Part shown: positions 63,785 to 64,000 of the stretch, piece after piece
Layout: every line of letters begins with the position of its first letter
Numbering within the stretch: the first letter of the stretch is position 1
Source of the DNA: Synechococcus sp. 1G10
GTDB lineage: Bacteria; Cyanobacteriota; Cyanobacteriia; PCC-6307; Cyanobiaceae
NCBI RefSeq assembly: GCF_002252625.1
Contig: NZ_NQKW01000014.1
Coordinates: forward strand, 1 to 64,000
Length of the DNA stretch: 64,000 nucleotides
Reading direction: 5' to 3'
The notes under the pieces: model-generated
What the model saw: only the letters and a program-made list of their open reading frames with translations
What the model was told of the DNA's origin: nothing
The model's database searches: none
Position numbers and translations under genes: made by a program

Positions 63785-64000
63785 CTATCTCCACTTCTGA
63801 TCGACGGCCATGTTGCAGGTGTCATGCAGCCAGGCGGGCTTGCCCTTGCGGGGCAGCTGACCACTCACCACCAGATGGGCCATCACATCGCAGATCACGC
63901 GGGTGGCCATCAGCGAAGTCATGTCGCTGATGTCGTAGGGGGGGGAAACTTCCACCACCTCCAGGCCGCAGACCGGCACATTGCGAACGATCAGCTCCAG
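63785..64000 (-). CDS. gdmH: Nickel-dependent guanidine hydrolase (ureohydrolase family), C-terminal part
   Basis: Only the last 71 codons are in the window (the gene enters from the right edge). They read LELIVRNVPVCGLEVVEVSPP, YDISDMTSLMATRVICDVMAHLVVSG, LPRKGKPAWLHDTCNMAVDQKWR. The VVEVSPPYD motif with the following helix is the C-terminal ureohydrolase signature, and the context of HypA/HypB-like and NMT1-type transporter genes matches the known cyanobacterial guanidine hydrolase (GdmH) locus. Metal ligands lie outside the window, so nickel dependence is inferred. A guanidine-I riboswitch may precede it beyond 64000. Confidence 0.78.
   Translation of the reverse strand: MELIVRNVPVCGLEVVEVSPPYDISDMTSLMATRVICDVMAHLVVSGQLPRKGKPAWLHDTCNMAVDQKWR

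Overview
The window looks like a high-GC cyanobacterium of the Synechococcus/Cyanobium type. The signs are a cyAbrB-type regulator, a KirBac-like channel, and a run of genes in the order known from the Synechocystis guanidine-hydrolase locus (hydrolase, HypA-like, HypB-like, ABC transporter). This is inferred from protein families only, with no database comparison.

Region 1 (1-19.1 kb) is a cell-surface polysaccharide locus, nearly all on the minus strand with many 4-base ATGA overlaps. It holds UDP-sugar supply (UDP-glucose dehydrogenase, UDP-glucuronate decarboxylase, UDP-galactose epimerase), an HlyD/MacA-like adaptor with a MacB-like permease, two tandem ABC exporters, a GT4 transferase, a FemAB/BioF2-like acyltransferase, a PIG-L deacetylase, a polysaccharide pyruvyl transferase, two left-handed beta-helix acyltransferases, a partial GT8 protein, and three members of one poorly known glycosyltransferase-like family.

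Region 2 (19.1-47.4 kb) is mostly core genome: hisS, queE, a vapBC-like pair next to a perfect 20-bp inverted repeat, pyrG, dps, a SpoIIE phosphatase, aspS, a GH13 amylase, gcvT, speE-speB, a Tat-exported beta-carbonic anhydrase, arfB, mazG, tRNA-Val(TAC), a TPMT-like methyltransferase, cyAbrB, a KirBac channel, a tandem gamma-glutamylcyclotransferase, an SbmA/BacA-like ABC protein and an MgtA-type P-ATPase.

Region 3 (47.4-56.5 kb) is an accessory, AT-richer island. It starts after a non-coding stretch with 13-bp direct repeats. It contains a giant DUF4011-type helicase/nuclease gene split by one in-frame TAG. Downstream lie two sequences with the full anatomy of integron attC recombination sites (GTTAGAC core, matching R''/R' boxes, long stem with extrahelical bases on one arm). 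They bracket a single gene whose stop codon lies inside the R'' box and whose product carries a HEPN-like R-N-x3-H motif. No integron integrase is visible, so this resembles a cluster of attC sites lacking an integrase. It is the most unexpected system in the window.

Region 4 (56.5-64 kb) ends in a minus-strand operon running off the right edge: guanidine hydrolase (C-terminal part), its HypA/HypB-like nickel chaperones, a glutamine-synthetase-like ligase, a three-part NMT1-type ABC importer and a Rieske oxygenase. The core suggests guanidine uptake and hydrolysis. The ligase and oxygenase suggest an extension, perhaps to N-substituted guanidines, which is speculative.
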